DNA from: a virus
DNA length: 46,510 nucleotides
Strand: one strand, 5' to 3'
Virus record (IMG/VR): IMGVR_UViG_3300031711_000312
Span: 1 to 46,510 of that record
This document shows positions 1 to 8,626 of this stretch, piece by piece (position 1 is the stretch's first letter; every line of letters begins with the position of its first letter). Under the pieces are notes generated by a model, which was not told the origin of the DNA, made no database searches, and was given only the letters and a program-made list of their open reading frames with translations. The translations under genes and the position numbers were made by a program.

Positions 1-1341
1 ATGAGTGCAACGCCAAGGAACGCAAAGCTCAGCCGATTGATTTGCGACAAGGAGTTTCGAAAGAGTGAGGCGCGCAGGGCCTCCCTTGAGCTCGATCGCT
101 TATGGCGAGCCTTGCCGAAAAAGCGGAACGCCTCTGTCGACGTAATCGACTTCTTTTCTGGTTGCGGTGGTATGTCCGCCGGGTTTCTCGCTACAAATGC
201 CATTGCCCCAATCTACAACCTTGCGATGGCAGTGGACTTAGATCGAGACGCCAATGAGACGTACGCTCGCAACATTGGCGTCCAGCCGCAACCGCTTGAC
301 GTGGCTCATCTCGCGCAGCGACCTCGGCAAGCCGCCGATCTTATCCGAAAATATCGAACCTCTGCGAAAACCCCTCTCGTGTTAATCGGATGTGCCCCTT
401 GTCAGGGGTTTTCCTCGCACAGAAATGCATCCGGCCAAACCGACCTAAGAAATTCGCTTTTTGTCTCATTTGCAAAGATCGCCGTCGAGGTCGGGCCTGA
501 TGTCATAATCATGGAAAATGTTCCCGAGATACTAAGCGACAGATATTGGCCTCTAGTAGCTGAGAGCCGTAAGACATTGGAAAAGGCCGGGTACGTTTCG
601 CGTATCATCGTGCACGATATGGCTGAATTTGGAGTGCCTCAACAACGCTTTCGCGCACTTATGATCGCCATGAAGAGACCGTTCATAATGCCTTCCGGCT
701 TTTTGAGCCGCGGCAATTATCGGACAGTCCGAGACGCGATAGGCAATTTGCCCAAGGTACAACCCGGCGAAACCTGTCCGAATGATCCGATGCACTACAC
801 CGCCGGCCATAGGGCTTCGACAGTTGAAACGATTATGGCTGTGCCGCTTAATGGCGGGAGCCGCCCCTGGCACGTCGGGCCTGAGTGCCTTAGAAGAGCT
901 GCTGCCAAGCAGGGCCGCGCCGCATACGAGGACGTATACGGACGGCTTTGGTGGGATCGACCGGCCATCACTGTCACCGCTTACGCCCGCAATCCCGCAA
1001 GCGGTAGATACGTGCATCCTGAACAGCATCGCGGACTATCGATACGGGAAGCCGCCCTGCTTCAGGGTTTTCCACGAGATTATGTTTTCTGTGGAGGCTT
1101 TGATTCTCGATTTCGTCAAATTGGAAATGCGGTTCCCCCAGCATTCGCAGCGTTCTTGGCAGTGCATTTGATAGGCGAGCTATTTCGGAGGAAGGGAGCT
1201 ACAGTTCACGAGGATCTGGATCGGACTGACATTATCGGCTCCATTGGCCCTTCCTTTTCGAGATTGATTCCGTCGTTGAAGGCCGGCCACAGGAAGATTG
1301 CGGCTGGAACAGCCGAAGCAGCCGCGATGAGAGTTGGATGA
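1..1341 (+). CDS. C5-cytosine DNA methyltransferase (first of a pair)
   Basis: 446-aa m5C methyltransferase that would transfer a methyl group from SAM to cytosine within a recognition site. Motif I (DFFSGCGGMSAGF) is near residues 50-62. Motif IV GCAPCQGFS holds the catalytic Cys at about residue 134. Motif VI is ENVPEI, motif VIII QQRFRALMIA, and motif X QIGNAVPP lies near the C-terminus, so the enzyme looks complete. About 45 residues precede motif I, more than in minimal enzymes. The stop overlaps the start of the next methyltransferase (ATGA), implying co-translation. The ATG is the first base of the window, so an upstream start cannot be excluded. Two methyltransferases together suggest an asymmetric site with each enzyme modifying one strand (inference from LlaJI/BsuMI-type systems). 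Confidence 0.93.
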   Translation: MSATPRNAKLSRLICDKEFRKSEARRASLELDRLWRALPKKRNASVDVIDFFSGCGGMSAGFLATNAIAPIYNLAMAVDLDRDANETYARNIGVQPQPLDVAHLAQRPRQAADLIRKYRTSAKTPLVLIGCAPCQGFSSHRNASGQTDLRNSLFVSFAKIAVEVGPDVIIMENVPEILSDRYWPLVAESRKTLEKAGYVSRIIVHDMAEFGVPQQRFRALMIAMKRPFIMPSGFLSRGNYRTVRDAIGNLPKVQPGETCPNDPMHYTAGHRASTVETIMAVPLNGGSRPWHVGPECLRRAAAKQGRAAYEDVYGRLWWDRPAITVTAYARNPASGRYVHPEQHRGLSIREAALLQGFPRDYVFCGGFDSRFRQIGNAVPPAFAAFLAVHLIGELFRRKGATVHEDLDRTDIIGSIGPSFSRLIPSLKAGHRKIAAGTAEAAAMRVG

Positions 1342-2438
1342 CACTGCGCGCCATAGACCTGTTTGCTGGAGCGGGTGGACTCTCGCGCGGGCTGAACGAC
1401 GCTGGGTTTGAGATTGTAGCAGCAGCGGAGAACTGGAGACCCGCAATTCGGAGCTACTCTGAGAATTTTCCTCGTCATCTCGTGATTGACGACGACTTGG
1501 GACATTCGACGTCGGAATTACTGAAAACACTAAAGTCTGTCAGTCCGATCGACCTATTAGTGGGAGGCCCTCCTTGCCAGGGCTTTTCGATCCAGCGGAT
1601 TGGTAACGACCACGACGACCGCAACACGCTTATTTATGCGTTTGCCGATATTGTAGCCGAACTGCGACCCCGCATGTTTTTAATGGAGAACGTCCCGGGA
1701 CTGCTCGGTCACAGGGGGCGGAACATCGCCCAACAATTTATGCGCCGAGTGGCGAATTCGGGCTATGATCTGGAGACTAGCGTAGTGGACGCGGCGTCGT
1801 TTGGTGTGCCGCAAATCAGGCGTCGCGTCATATTTGTCGGTTGGTTACGTGAACTGCTCCCGCGCTTCGATTTTCCTGAGCCGATACTACAAGAGGGGGA
1901 GTATCGTACTGTCGATCAGGCGATTGGCGACCTCCCTCCCCCTCCTGACGACTACTCGGCCTCGCCGAGTGATCCCTTACATCGGAAGATGAAGCTCTCG
2001 CCGCTGAACGTGGAGCGGCTAAGGCTAATTCCTCCGGGCGGTGGATTCGAAAGCTTGCCAGTTCGACTTCGCGTGAACTGCCACAAAGCGGGTGCCGATA
2101 GAATCGGGCACCGCGCCGTTTATGGCCGGCTGGATGGCAATCGCCCAGCAAATACAATTACGGCAAGGTTTGACAGTTTTACACGAGGACGTTTTGCCCA
2201 TCCGAGACAGGATCGCAATATCACTTTACGTGAGGGGGCTCGTTTGCAGAGCTTTCCCGATGATCACATCTTCTATGGCACTCAGGAAGAAATCGCTGCA
2301 CAAATAGGAAACGCCGTTCCACCACTCTTGGCAGTGCGTCTAGCTACTTCATTGCGCGACAATTTAACCAAAAAAGTTAGCCAGGCCGGAAACTCGCGGC
2401 AGGGGACATTGCTACAGCGATTCGCGTCGTTCACTTGA
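1338..2438 (+). CDS. C5-cytosine DNA methyltransferase (second of a pair)
   Basis: 366-aa m5C methyltransferase, clearly different from the upstream one. Motif I is DLFAGAGGLSRGL near residues 7-19. Motif IV GGPPCQGFS has the catalytic Cys at residue 80. Motif VI is ENVPGLL, motif VIII QIRRRVIFVG, motif X QIGNAVPPLLAVRLA. Length is normal for a single-domain m5C enzyme. It starts in a 4-base ATGA overlap with the first methyltransferase. Both are likely the protective half of the restriction system encoded just downstream, with 54 bases to the next gene. Confidence 0.93.
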   Translation: MTLRAIDLFAGAGGLSRGLNDAGFEIVAAAENWRPAIRSYSENFPRHLVIDDDLGHSTSELLKTLKSVSPIDLLVGGPPCQGFSIQRIGNDHDDRNTLIYAFADIVAELRPRMFLMENVPGLLGHRGRNIAQQFMRRVANSGYDLETSVVDAASFGVPQIRRRVIFVGWLRELLPRFDFPEPILQEGEYRTVDQAIGDLPPPPDDYSASPSDPLHRKMKLSPLNVERLRLIPPGGGFESLPVRLRVNCHKAGADRIGHRAVYGRLDGNRPANTITARFDSFTRGRFAHPRQDRNITLREGARLQSFPDDHIFYGTQEEIAAQIGNAVPPLLAVRLATSLRDNLTKKVSQAGNSRQGTLLQRFASFT

Positions 2439-2492
2439 CCAACGACGCCTTAATAGCTTGAGTCGGCAAGTCGTCATCGACGGTGAGTCGAG

Positions 2493-3317
2493 GTGCCTTG
2501 GAGCTGCTCCTTCCGTTCGACATTTCGCCTCTTTCCCAAAAATAACGGGATGAGAGACCTGGTGGACGTCTTCTTGGACGGCGACGGAATGGCTCCGGAC
2601 ACCGTGTTGAGCGCGCTGCCTTATGATACCGCGCGTTCGCATTCTCCGGGCACAACGCCTGATCCTAAACGCTATCGAGATGGTCGACAGCTTCTTCGGA
2701 CCGTCGGGTTGGTCTACGAGGAAGTTGTTGATGACACAAAGCTGCTCCGAGTGACTCCGCTCGGTAACGCCGTGAAGCGCTGGCGTCCGGTCATAAACGA
2801 AAAGAACGCCCCTGTTCTAGGCCGCCATGCAGCCCAAGCGCTCGCAGCCTGCCAGCTTCGCAATCCAACGCGCGAAGGAGGCGACTACGGATCGAATATC
2901 GTCGTCTTTCCCTTTGCGTTCATTTGGCGTGCCATGCTTGCCCTGGATGGCAATATATCCTCGGATGAACTGAACCGTGCGATCCTCAAGGTCAACACGG
3001 AAGACGACTTGATTGAGGCTATCGGCAAGATTCGTATTGCACGGTCGACTGGAGACCTGAGTGTGCTGGGCCCTGAAACAGTTCCCGAGCAGGCGAAAAA
3101 CGACCGGATACTTGTTTGGATGGCCTGGGCTTCATTTGGCTGGACTCTCATCCAGGATAAGCGTGCCGCCGGAGGAATCTACTCCATTGTTCCAAACGCA
3201 CGGAGACTAGTCTCTGACGCTGCTGCTATCCGACATCGGCATAAGGAGTTTCGTTCGGAGAGAGACTACATCGAGTATCTCTCGGCGTGCGCAGGATTAC
3301 CGGAGGATATCAGGTGA
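2493..3317 (+). CDS. Unrecognised protein of the restriction operon; candidate recognition subunit
   Basis: 274 aa from a GTG start at 2493; an ATG at 2550 is an alternative. I recognise no catalytic motif. The N-terminal half (LFPKNNGMRDLVDVFL, then VTPLGNAVKRW near residue 90) reads like a winged-helix-type fold, but that is an impression. It lies between the methyltransferase pair and the McrB-like ATPase, and its stop overlaps the ATPase start as GTGA. In BsuMI-type systems three restriction genes follow two methyltransferases, so this gene takes the place of the first. The downstream ATPase lacks the N-terminal DNA-binding domain of classic McrB, so this protein could supply target recognition (inference). 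Confidence 0.72.
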   Translation: MPWSCSFRSTFRLFPKNNGMRDLVDVFLDGDGMAPDTVLSALPYDTARSHSPGTTPDPKRYRDGRQLLRTVGLVYEEVVDDTKLLRVTPLGNAVKRWRPVINEKNAPVLGRHAAQALAACQLRNPTREGGDYGSNIVVFPFAFIWRAMLALDGNISSDELNRAILKVNTEDDLIEAIGKIRIARSTGDLSVLGPETVPEQAKNDRILVWMAWASFGWTLIQDKRAAGGIYSIVPNARRLVSDAAAIRHRHKEFRSERDYIEYLSACAGLPEDIR

Positions 3318-4165
3318 CAACTTATGGTCCCGCAACTGAACGGCAGATCGGCGCGGTCGTCGACGCCTGCGAACGATACGGCGCGACATCCATAATCACT
3401 CTCAGTGGCGTGCCGGCTACTGGGAAATCGTACATCGCTTCGATCGCCGCTCAACGACATGCAGGCGAACCGACGCGGGTTCGCGAAGTTCAATTTCACC
3501 AATCCTTCACATACGAGGAATTCATCGAGGGGCTTAGGATTGCGCCCGGCGGCGCCGTCGAGGCGTTGCCCGGGGTCTTTCTCGACTGGAACGAACGAGC
3601 GACAGAGGACGGGAAGCTCCGGTATGTGCTTTTGATTGAGGAACTGACACGCGCAAATCTTGGCTCGGTGTTGGGAGAACTCTTGACGTACGTCGAGCAC
3701 AGGAACCGCCAATTTTTCAGTTTGTTCAGCCGGCGGGCAATCAGCGTTTCCCCGACGCTCACGATTATTGCGACATTCAATCCTGTCGACAGATCCGCAA
3801 TCGATATGGACGACGCGCTTCTTCGACGCCTGCGGATCATCGACATGCCGCCCGACACTGAGCAGCTCACGGAGATGCTTGCGAACAATGGTGTGCCGCC
3901 GGCCATCGGAGAAGCGTTGCGGAGGGTCTTTGACGACAGCAAGGCCGCCTTTCCTTCGGAGTACGAAACGTTGATGCCATTCGGTCATGGAGTGTTCGCG
4001 GAAGTGCACAGCGAGGATGACCTCTATCCACTATGGCACCAGCGTATCCGCCGAATGCTCTATCGGCCGTTGCTCGACCCGCACGCGTTCGCAGAGACAA
4101 TCGAAAAGGCATACCCCTGGAAGAATAAGGACTATCGCCTTCCTGTGTCAGGCAGTCCCGGATGA
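3314..4165 (+). CDS. McrB-like AAA+ NTPase, restriction motor subunit
   Basis: 283 aa with the GTG at 3314, chosen because GGAGG at 3302-3306 sits a normal distance upstream and the start overlaps the preceding stop (GTGA). An earlier GTG at 3287 lacks this. Walker A GVPATGKSY is near residues 31-39. It is followed by FHQSFTYEEFIEGL, typical of McrB-family AAA_5 proteins. Walker B is LLIEELTRAN near residues 106-114. The McrB signature (MNTADRS in the classic enzyme) appears as FNPVDRS near residues 155-161. Only the motor domain is present. Such proteins use GTP or ATP to translocate and trigger a partner nuclease; the nucleotide here is unknown. The partner is the next gene, which starts in an ATGA overlap. 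Confidence 0.88.
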   Translation: MTTYGPATERQIGAVVDACERYGATSIITLSGVPATGKSYIASIAAQRHAGEPTRVREVQFHQSFTYEEFIEGLRIAPGGAVEALPGVFLDWNERATEDGKLRYVLLIEELTRANLGSVLGELLTYVEHRNRQFFSLFSRRAISVSPTLTIIATFNPVDRSAIDMDDALLRRLRIIDMPPDTEQLTEMLANNGVPPAIGEALRRVFDDSKAAFPSEYETLMPFGHGVFAEVHSEDDLYPLWHQRIRRMLYRPLLDPHAFAETIEKAYPWKNKDYRLPVSGSPG

Positions 4166-5418
4166 TCGTGGCGGTCCCAGAACGCGGTTCTACGCTACTT
4201 AACGTCGAACAGTGGGCGTCACTTTCGTCCGATCACCGATTTTGGCAATTGGTGAGTTCGAACATCATTGGAATTGAGTCTGGAGGTGCCGGCAGGTGGA
4301 TGCTTAAGGGCAGCTGCTACGTCGGCCGCGCCCTCATCGGCGACACACTCTTGGAGGTTTCTGAAAAATTCTCGAACTCCTTTGAAACTTTGGTTGGATT
4401 GGGCGCCCTAAAGGCGCCGAAAACGCTGCATGTTACTTCCCCAGTATCACCGTCCGCGGGATCGACGGCAATTCTTGTGTCGCTTTTCCTGCAAGCAGTT
4501 CGTACGTACCTATCGGGCAACAAGAGGAGCGTATACACGCAAGTGCCCGATGCCGGCGCGCTGATCGGCGGGCGGCTTTCCGTCAAGCGCACGATCCGGT
4601 TGCGTACAAGGGGAGCATCCCATCAGGCGGCTTTCGACCGACCGACGCTCTCAGCAGACGTGCCATTCAACAGGTGCCTTTATGCCGCCCTGCGCGAGGT
4701 CGAGCGGCTGAGCAAAGTTACCAAAATCTCAGCGTCAGATGTCGCCACAGCGCGCGCACTTCGCCTCGGGCTTTCTGAATGTCTCCCCAGCGTACTCATG
4801 TCGTATCCGGGTGAACTATCCGAAATCGCGTCCCGGGAGGCGATGTCAAATTATGCAAATCCGCAATTGCATAACGCGATTTCATTAGCAGGGGCAGTAC
4901 TCGATGCCGCGGGCTTCGGCGGTGCGGAAGCTTGGAAGCGATCCGTAGAGCGCTCCTGGTTTGTGAATTTAGAAACCTTTTTTGAAGAGGCTGTCCGTCG
5001 TTCGGTTCAGGCAGCGCTTAGCGGGAGCGCCACAGTTTGTTCTGCAAAACAGCGCCCCAATATTTTTCGACCTCGAAGTCATCGCTATCGGGCTAACCCC
5101 GATTTAGTTATCTCAAATCACCAGACAGGAGCAGTCGTTATTGGCGACGCCAAATACAAGGACTTTTCGGATTGGCCGTCCCAATCGGATGTCTACGAAT
5201 TGATTGCACACGCTTCAGCCTATGGAGCGGGCAAAGCTTTGCTGTTCTACCCTTCGGAGAGGGAGTTTATTTCTCGCCATCTCGGACTTTCCACAACCGG
5301 CTGTGACGTGTGGGCGTTTGGAATATCGTTTGGAGACTTTGCCGGTGATATTCGAAGTGCGCTTGAGATCAGCGGTCAACTGCCTGTGATCTCGAAAGAT
5401 GCGAAAGTGAGCGCCTAG
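4162..5418 (+). CDS. McrC-like PD-(D/E)XK nuclease subunit
   Basis: 418 aa, translationally coupled to the AAA subunit by ATGA. The C-terminal third carries a PD-(D/E)XK nuclease core: NPDLVIS with the first acidic residue at about D314, then GDAKYK with D329 and K331. This matches McrC-type endonuclease subunits, which bind their AAA partner and cut DNA. The N-terminal half (residues 1-200) is diverged and would be the AAA-binding part. It is longer than the roughly 350 aa usual for McrC. Genes 2493, 3314 and 4162 probably form one restriction enzyme. Confidence 0.82.
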   Translation: MIVAVPERGSTLLNVEQWASLSSDHRFWQLVSSNIIGIESGGAGRWMLKGSCYVGRALIGDTLLEVSEKFSNSFETLVGLGALKAPKTLHVTSPVSPSAGSTAILVSLFLQAVRTYLSGNKRSVYTQVPDAGALIGGRLSVKRTIRLRTRGASHQAAFDRPTLSADVPFNRCLYAALREVERLSKVTKISASDVATARALRLGLSECLPSVLMSYPGELSEIASREAMSNYANPQLHNAISLAGAVLDAAGFGGAEAWKRSVERSWFVNLETFFEEAVRRSVQAALSGSATVCSAKQRPNIFRPRSHRYRANPDLVISNHQTGAVVIGDAKYKDFSDWPSQSDVYELIAHASAYGAGKALLFYPSEREFISRHLGLSTTGCDVWAFGISFGDFAGDIRSALEISGQLPVISKDAKVSA

Positions 5419-5424
5419 CTCGAT

Positions 5425-5904
5425 ATGGATAGGTTCAGCCCGCTCAAACGTAGCGAGATCATGTCGCGCGTTAAGAGCAGAGACACCAAGCCCGAACTTC
5501 GCGTTCGGCTCTATTTGCATGCGCGAGGACTCCGTTATCGGTTGCACGATGCGAGTTTACCTGGTCATCCGGACATAGTGTTCCCATCTCGACGCATTGT
5601 CGTTTTCGTCAATGGATGTTTTTGGCATGGGCACGCGAAGTGCAGGAAGGCTTCGATTCCTGCTACCCGCGTTGAGTTCTGGACTCAGAAAATCCTTAAA
5701 AACAAACAGCGCGATCGACGCGTCCGCCTGCATTTGAAGTCACTTGGTTGGTCAGTCAGAGTACTTTGGGAATGTTCGATTTGCACGGAAACGCTAGATA
5801 GATTGGCAAGCGAGATCAAAGGGGCGCCACGTCGGACGTTCCTTCAACCTGCCCAGCATAATGGCGCAAATCGTCGTCAAGTGACACAAGCGATACGGCC
5901 CTGA
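5425..5904 (+). CDS. vsr: Very short patch repair (Vsr) endonuclease
   Basis: 159 aa. Vsr nicks DNA 5' of T:G mismatches that arise when m5C deaminates inside a methyltransferase site, limiting C-to-T mutation. Recognisable family motifs are RSEIMSRVKSRDTKPE near the N-terminus, GHPDIVF with the catalytic Asp at residue 50, NGCFWHGH carrying the active-site histidines, ATRVEFWTQKI and VLWEC. About 25 residues beyond VLWEC form a family-atypical tail. It starts 6 bases after the nuclease gene and closes the operon. Its presence fits two m5C methyltransferases upstream. Confidence 0.93.
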   Translation: MDRFSPLKRSEIMSRVKSRDTKPELRVRLYLHARGLRYRLHDASLPGHPDIVFPSRRIVVFVNGCFWHGHAKCRKASIPATRVEFWTQKILKNKQRDRRVRLHLKSLGWSVRVLWECSICTETLDRLASEIKGAPRRTFLQPAQHNGANRRQVTQAIRP

Positions 5905-6205
5905 GCATCGGCTGTGACGTTTATTGAACCCGTTTGGTGGAGATGAGCAGCTGTTCATGGCTTCCGACTGCCACTGACGAGTTCGATTGTTATCCGGCGC
6001 GGTTGCGCGCCGACGCGCAACAGGCACAACAACCAGACTGCACAAGAAAATCGGGCGTTCCGTAACCGTCAGATTGTAGTCAATCAGAACTAGAATACCT
6101 GCCCCCGAGTATTAGGATACGAACAGTGTGACTTTGCGGCGGGTGCTGGTCGCTTGACGCTTCTAGTCCATTTGCTGCCCTGTAGTCTGCTTCTTGCCAC
6201 TCGGA
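5905..6205. other. Intergenic junction between restriction island and prophage
   Basis: About 300 bases without a credible gene. It contains a perfect 8-bp inverted repeat, GTTGCGCG (6002-6009) and CGCGCAAC (6014-6021), with a 4-base loop. It has no T-tract, so it may be a weak or Rho-assisted end to the restriction operon. The integrase reads toward this gap, so the left attachment site is expected here. I found no tRNA fragment and no direct repeat shared with the right end of the window. Confidence 0.4.
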
Positions 6206-7237
6206 TTATTTCGCTGACGTGATAAACCTCTGTGCCTTCTCAAGCCTCCGGACGCGGTCGCGCAAGATCTCGTCGCGCTTCACGTAACGGTCGATCAGGC
6301 GTTCGACCCGATCCTCCGACCAAGCCATCATGTCGGCGATTTCGCGCAAGGTGAAGCCGGCGCGGTAGAAGTTCGTCGCCGCCGTCCCGCGCAGGTCGTG
6401 GAAATGCAGGTCCTTGCCGTCCGGCCAAGCCTTCTGCATGGCCTTGTTCCAACTCGAACCGAACCCCTTCCAGGGCTTGCCATCTGAATTCGTCAGCACG
6501 GTCGTCGCCCGCTTCGGAATCTCCTTGAGCAGGGCGCGCAAATCCTTCGTCACGGGCACAACAGCGGTCCTACGGCGACGGCTCTTGCCGGTCTTGATCT
6601 CGATCGCGTGCGGGCCGACCTGGCCCCAGGCGAGCTTCAGAAGGTCTCCCTGGCGCAATCCCGTCTGGGCAGCCAGCTTCGCGGCCCAGGCGATTTCCTT
6701 GGACGTCGTCGGCCGGCTGCAGAGATGCTCGATGTCGGCGAAGGTCCAGATGATGTCCGCGCGATCGCTTTGGTAGATGTTCGGTATGCCTTCGCAGGGA
6801 TTGGTCGACAGGCCGCCTTCGCCCACGGCATAGGACAGGACGCGGGAAAGCACCTGCTTCGCCGTGTCCGCGGCCCTCGGTCGGTCTCGCCACTCGTCTC
6901 GCCACTTGCGGATATCGACCCGGATAGACGGCCGGTCGAAAAGCCTCATCGAGAGCTTGCCGAACTTCGACTTGGCGGCATCGAGCCACGGCGACCAAAC
7001 GCGCTGCGTGGATGGCGCCAGTGCCTCCCATTCGTCGCTCGCCTTGTACAATACAACCCACGCCGCGAAACGGCGCTTGTCGCATCCGGACGTCGGAATG
7101 CGGGCTTCGCAGAATTCGGCGTGAAACTCGGGTGTACCGTAGTCGGCCATGATGCGCGGGCCGCCACGCCAAGCGTAATAGTAGACCGCGCCGTTCGATT
7201 TGACGGTGTGGAGGCCTTTCAGGTCAACCATAACCAT
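6206..7237 (-). CDS. int: Tyrosine recombinase / phage integrase
   Basis: 343-aa integrase that would recombine attP with attB. The C-terminal catalytic domain shows R195 (TGLRQGDLL), H280 and R283 (HDLRGTAATNF), W306 in the position often occupied by His, and the nucleophile Y318 (LIDRYVKRDE). The N-terminal 110 residues would include the SAM-like core-binding domain. An ATG at 7231 is a possible alternative start. It is the last gene of the - strand lysogeny operon and overlaps the 3' end of the preceding small gene by 14 bases. It probably shares the promoter upstream of the HD-like gene. Confidence 0.95.
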   Translation of the reverse strand: MVMVDLKGLHTVKSNGAVYYYAWRGGPRIMADYGTPEFHAEFCEARIPTSGCDKRRFAAWVVLYKASDEWEALAPSTQRVWSPWLDAAKSKFGKLSMRLFDRPSIRVDIRKWRDEWRDRPRAADTAKQVLSRVLSYAVGEGGLSTNPCEGIPNIYQSDRADIIWTFADIEHLCSRPTTSKEIAWAAKLAAQTGLRQGDLLKLAWGQVGPHAIEIKTGKSRRRRTAVVPVTKDLRALLKEIPKRATTVLTNSDGKPWKGFGSSWNKAMQKAWPDGKDLHFHDLRGTAATNFYRAGFTLREIADMMAWSEDRVERLIDRYVKRDEILRDRVRRLEKAQRFITSAK

Positions 7238-7445
7238 TTGCGCGACGGAATTCTGCCAGCTCCTGGTCCAGACTCGCCTCGCCGCTTCCCAAAGTCAAAT
7301 TCCCGCCGTCGGTAGTAATGATTCGCACTCTATCCGCGCTGATCTCGACGGCGGCGGCTTTCGCGCCCATGGACTGCAGAAACGCGGCGGCGCGATCATA
7401 ATCGGCTTTCGTCACCTTGGCCTGTTTCTGATGCGAAGCGGGCAT
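7224..7445 (-). CDS. Small protein upstream of integrase
   Basis: 73 aa from the ATG at 7445, preceded on the - strand by GTGAGGCG as ribosome-binding site; a longer frame reaching 7559 would run into the neighbouring gene. The sequence (KADYDRAAAFLQSMGA, then SADRVRIITTDGG) contains no motif I recognise. It resembles the short conserved proteins often placed before integrases in alphaproteobacterial prophages. An excisionase role is possible by position only; no clear HTH is visible. Confidence 0.6.
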   Translation of the reverse strand: MPASHQKQAKVTKADYDRAAAFLQSMGAKAAAVEISADRVRIITTDGGNLTLGSGEASLDQELAEFRRANGYG

Positions 7446-7452
7446 GCTCGCC

Positions 7453-7647
7453 TCACTTCTCTGCCAGCAGACGCCGCAGTGCCGCCGCCTCCGGCTGGTC
7501 GGGCTGGAGCACGACGAAATCGGGCCGTTCGACCTTCGCGACGAAGTCGTCGACTTCAAACGCCTCCTTCTCGAAACGGACGAAGGTGCAGACCACCTTG
7601 CCCGGTACCTTCCTGTCGTCGACGGCGATCAGAAAGCGCTGGCTCAT
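7453..7647 (-). CDS. Small hypothetical protein
   Basis: 64 aa. I chose the ATG at 7647 because GGGGAGG lies 5-6 bases upstream. A GTG at 7707 overlapping the upstream stop (GTGA) would add 20 residues. The sequence begins MSQRFLIAVDDRKVPGKVV and is acidic in the second half; no domain recognised. It ends 7 bases before the next start, inside the lysogeny operon. Confidence 0.6.
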   Translation of the reverse strand: MSQRFLIAVDDRKVPGKVVCTFVRFEKEAFEVDDFVAKVERPDFVVLQPDQPEAAALRRLLAEK

Positions 7648-7703
7648 GGAATCCTCCCCAGAAAGTTGCTCCCTCCCGTTCACGAGCGCGGTAACGATGC
7701 GCA

Positions 7704-8015
7704 TCACGCGGCTCCCTTTGGTGCGGGCTGATCCGGGCCGCGGCCGGGCTTTGTGGTCTCGGATTGCACCGCCTGCTTGCCGATCCCGGCGCGCGTCAGC
7801 GTGACCGGCATCACCTTGTCGGGCGCCTTGGCGAGTGCTCCGCGCCCGTCGGTCAATTGGATTTCGTAGCCGGCGAGGTACATCCGGCCTTCCGCATCAA
7901 AGGCGAAATCCCAATCGCGGACGAAGCCCAGGCGGCCGTCGTTCGTTTCGACCGGGACGCCGCGGCGAATGATGCCGCGCGTAAGCTTTGTGAACGGAAT
8001 GATCGTCGCGCTCAC
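7704..8015 (-). CDS. Small hypothetical protein
   Basis: 103 aa from the GTG at 8015, which overlaps the stop of the HD-like gene (GTGA). The open frame extends to 8180 but that part only shadows the upstream gene. The N-terminus SATIIPFTKLTRGIIRRG is followed by GRLGFVRDWDFAFDAEGRMY and an Ala/Pro/Lys-rich tail. No recognised domain. Coupled translation places it in the same transcript as the integrase. Confidence 0.6.
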   Translation of the reverse strand: MSATIIPFTKLTRGIIRRGVPVETNDGRLGFVRDWDFAFDAEGRMYLAGYEIQLTDGRGALAKAPDKVMPVTLTRAGIGKQAVQSETTKPGRGPDQPAPKGAA

Positions 8016-8593
8016 AGCAGGTCTCCAAACGCGGGTTGCCTCGGAAGGCCCGCGACTTTGGCGTAGGTGCGCAGCGCTTCGACGAAACGATCGTGCGCGC
8101 GGTCCCATCCCAGCGGGCGGATCAACGATTTGAGCGGCACGGCGCCGGCGCGTTCGAGGCGCGCGATCTCCGGTTCGCATCCTGAGCAGAGCTGCTTGAG
8201 TTCGGTCAGCTCGACGCAGTCGTGGATGCGCTGAAGCGGGGCGATCTCGGGGACCGGCGTCGGCAAGGGAAGGCCGAACGCCAGATACACGGCCTCGCGC
8301 AAAGCCGGCGCATGTCGCGGGTCATCGGAATAGCTGTTGGCCGCGTGATGCAGCAGACCGTAGAGCGCAGCCGTCGCGCCTTCTTCGCGCGCCATCTCGC
8401 CGGCCACGATGGCGCAATGCTGGGCCGCGGTATAAAGGCCGCGCGTAGCGCCGCGGAACATCGCCTGCTTGGAGAGATGCTCGGCAAGATCGCTTGCCAG
8501 GATCGAGGGTGGGAGTGGCGCCTCAAGACTGACTCGCCGACCGGAACAAGTGAACACCGTCGATTCGGAGGAATTGCCGGGATTCCGTGGCAT
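8012..8593 (-). CDS. Phage HD-domain hydrolase homologue with altered metal motif
   Basis: 193 aa from the ATG at 8593, with GGGAG about 8 bases upstream. The layout matches phage YfbR-like HD proteins: an SGRRVSLEAPLP start, then LAEHLSKQAMFRG, TAAQHCAIVA and ALYGLLHHAANSYSDD. In the active family these segments read roughly GHT..YSVAQH and LLHDA.EAY.GD, binding metal for nucleotide dephosphorylation. Here the GHT-type His is replaced (RGAT) and the HD doublet reads HH, so catalysis is doubtful. First gene of the - strand operon, under operators at 8627-8665. Confidence 0.7.
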   Translation of the reverse strand: MPRNPGNSSESTVFTCSGRRVSLEAPLPPSILASDLAEHLSKQAMFRGATRGLYTAAQHCAIVAGEMAREEGATAALYGLLHHAANSYSDDPRHAPALREAVYLAFGLPLPTPVPEIAPLQRIHDCVELTELKQLCSGCEPEIARLERAGAVPLKSLIRPLGWDRAHDRFVEALRTYAKVAGLPRQPAFGDLL

Positions 8594-8626
8594 TTCTTGC
8601 GCTCCCGCCTGTCGTTGCGGAAACGG

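Noticed and set aside
553-1029. Long - strand frame inside the first methyltransferase
   Set aside because: Shadow of a gene with all conserved m5C motifs; no independent start signal.
5905-6205. Left attachment site
   Set aside because: Expected here from integrase position, but no tRNA end and no matching repeat was found in the last 700 bases of the window.
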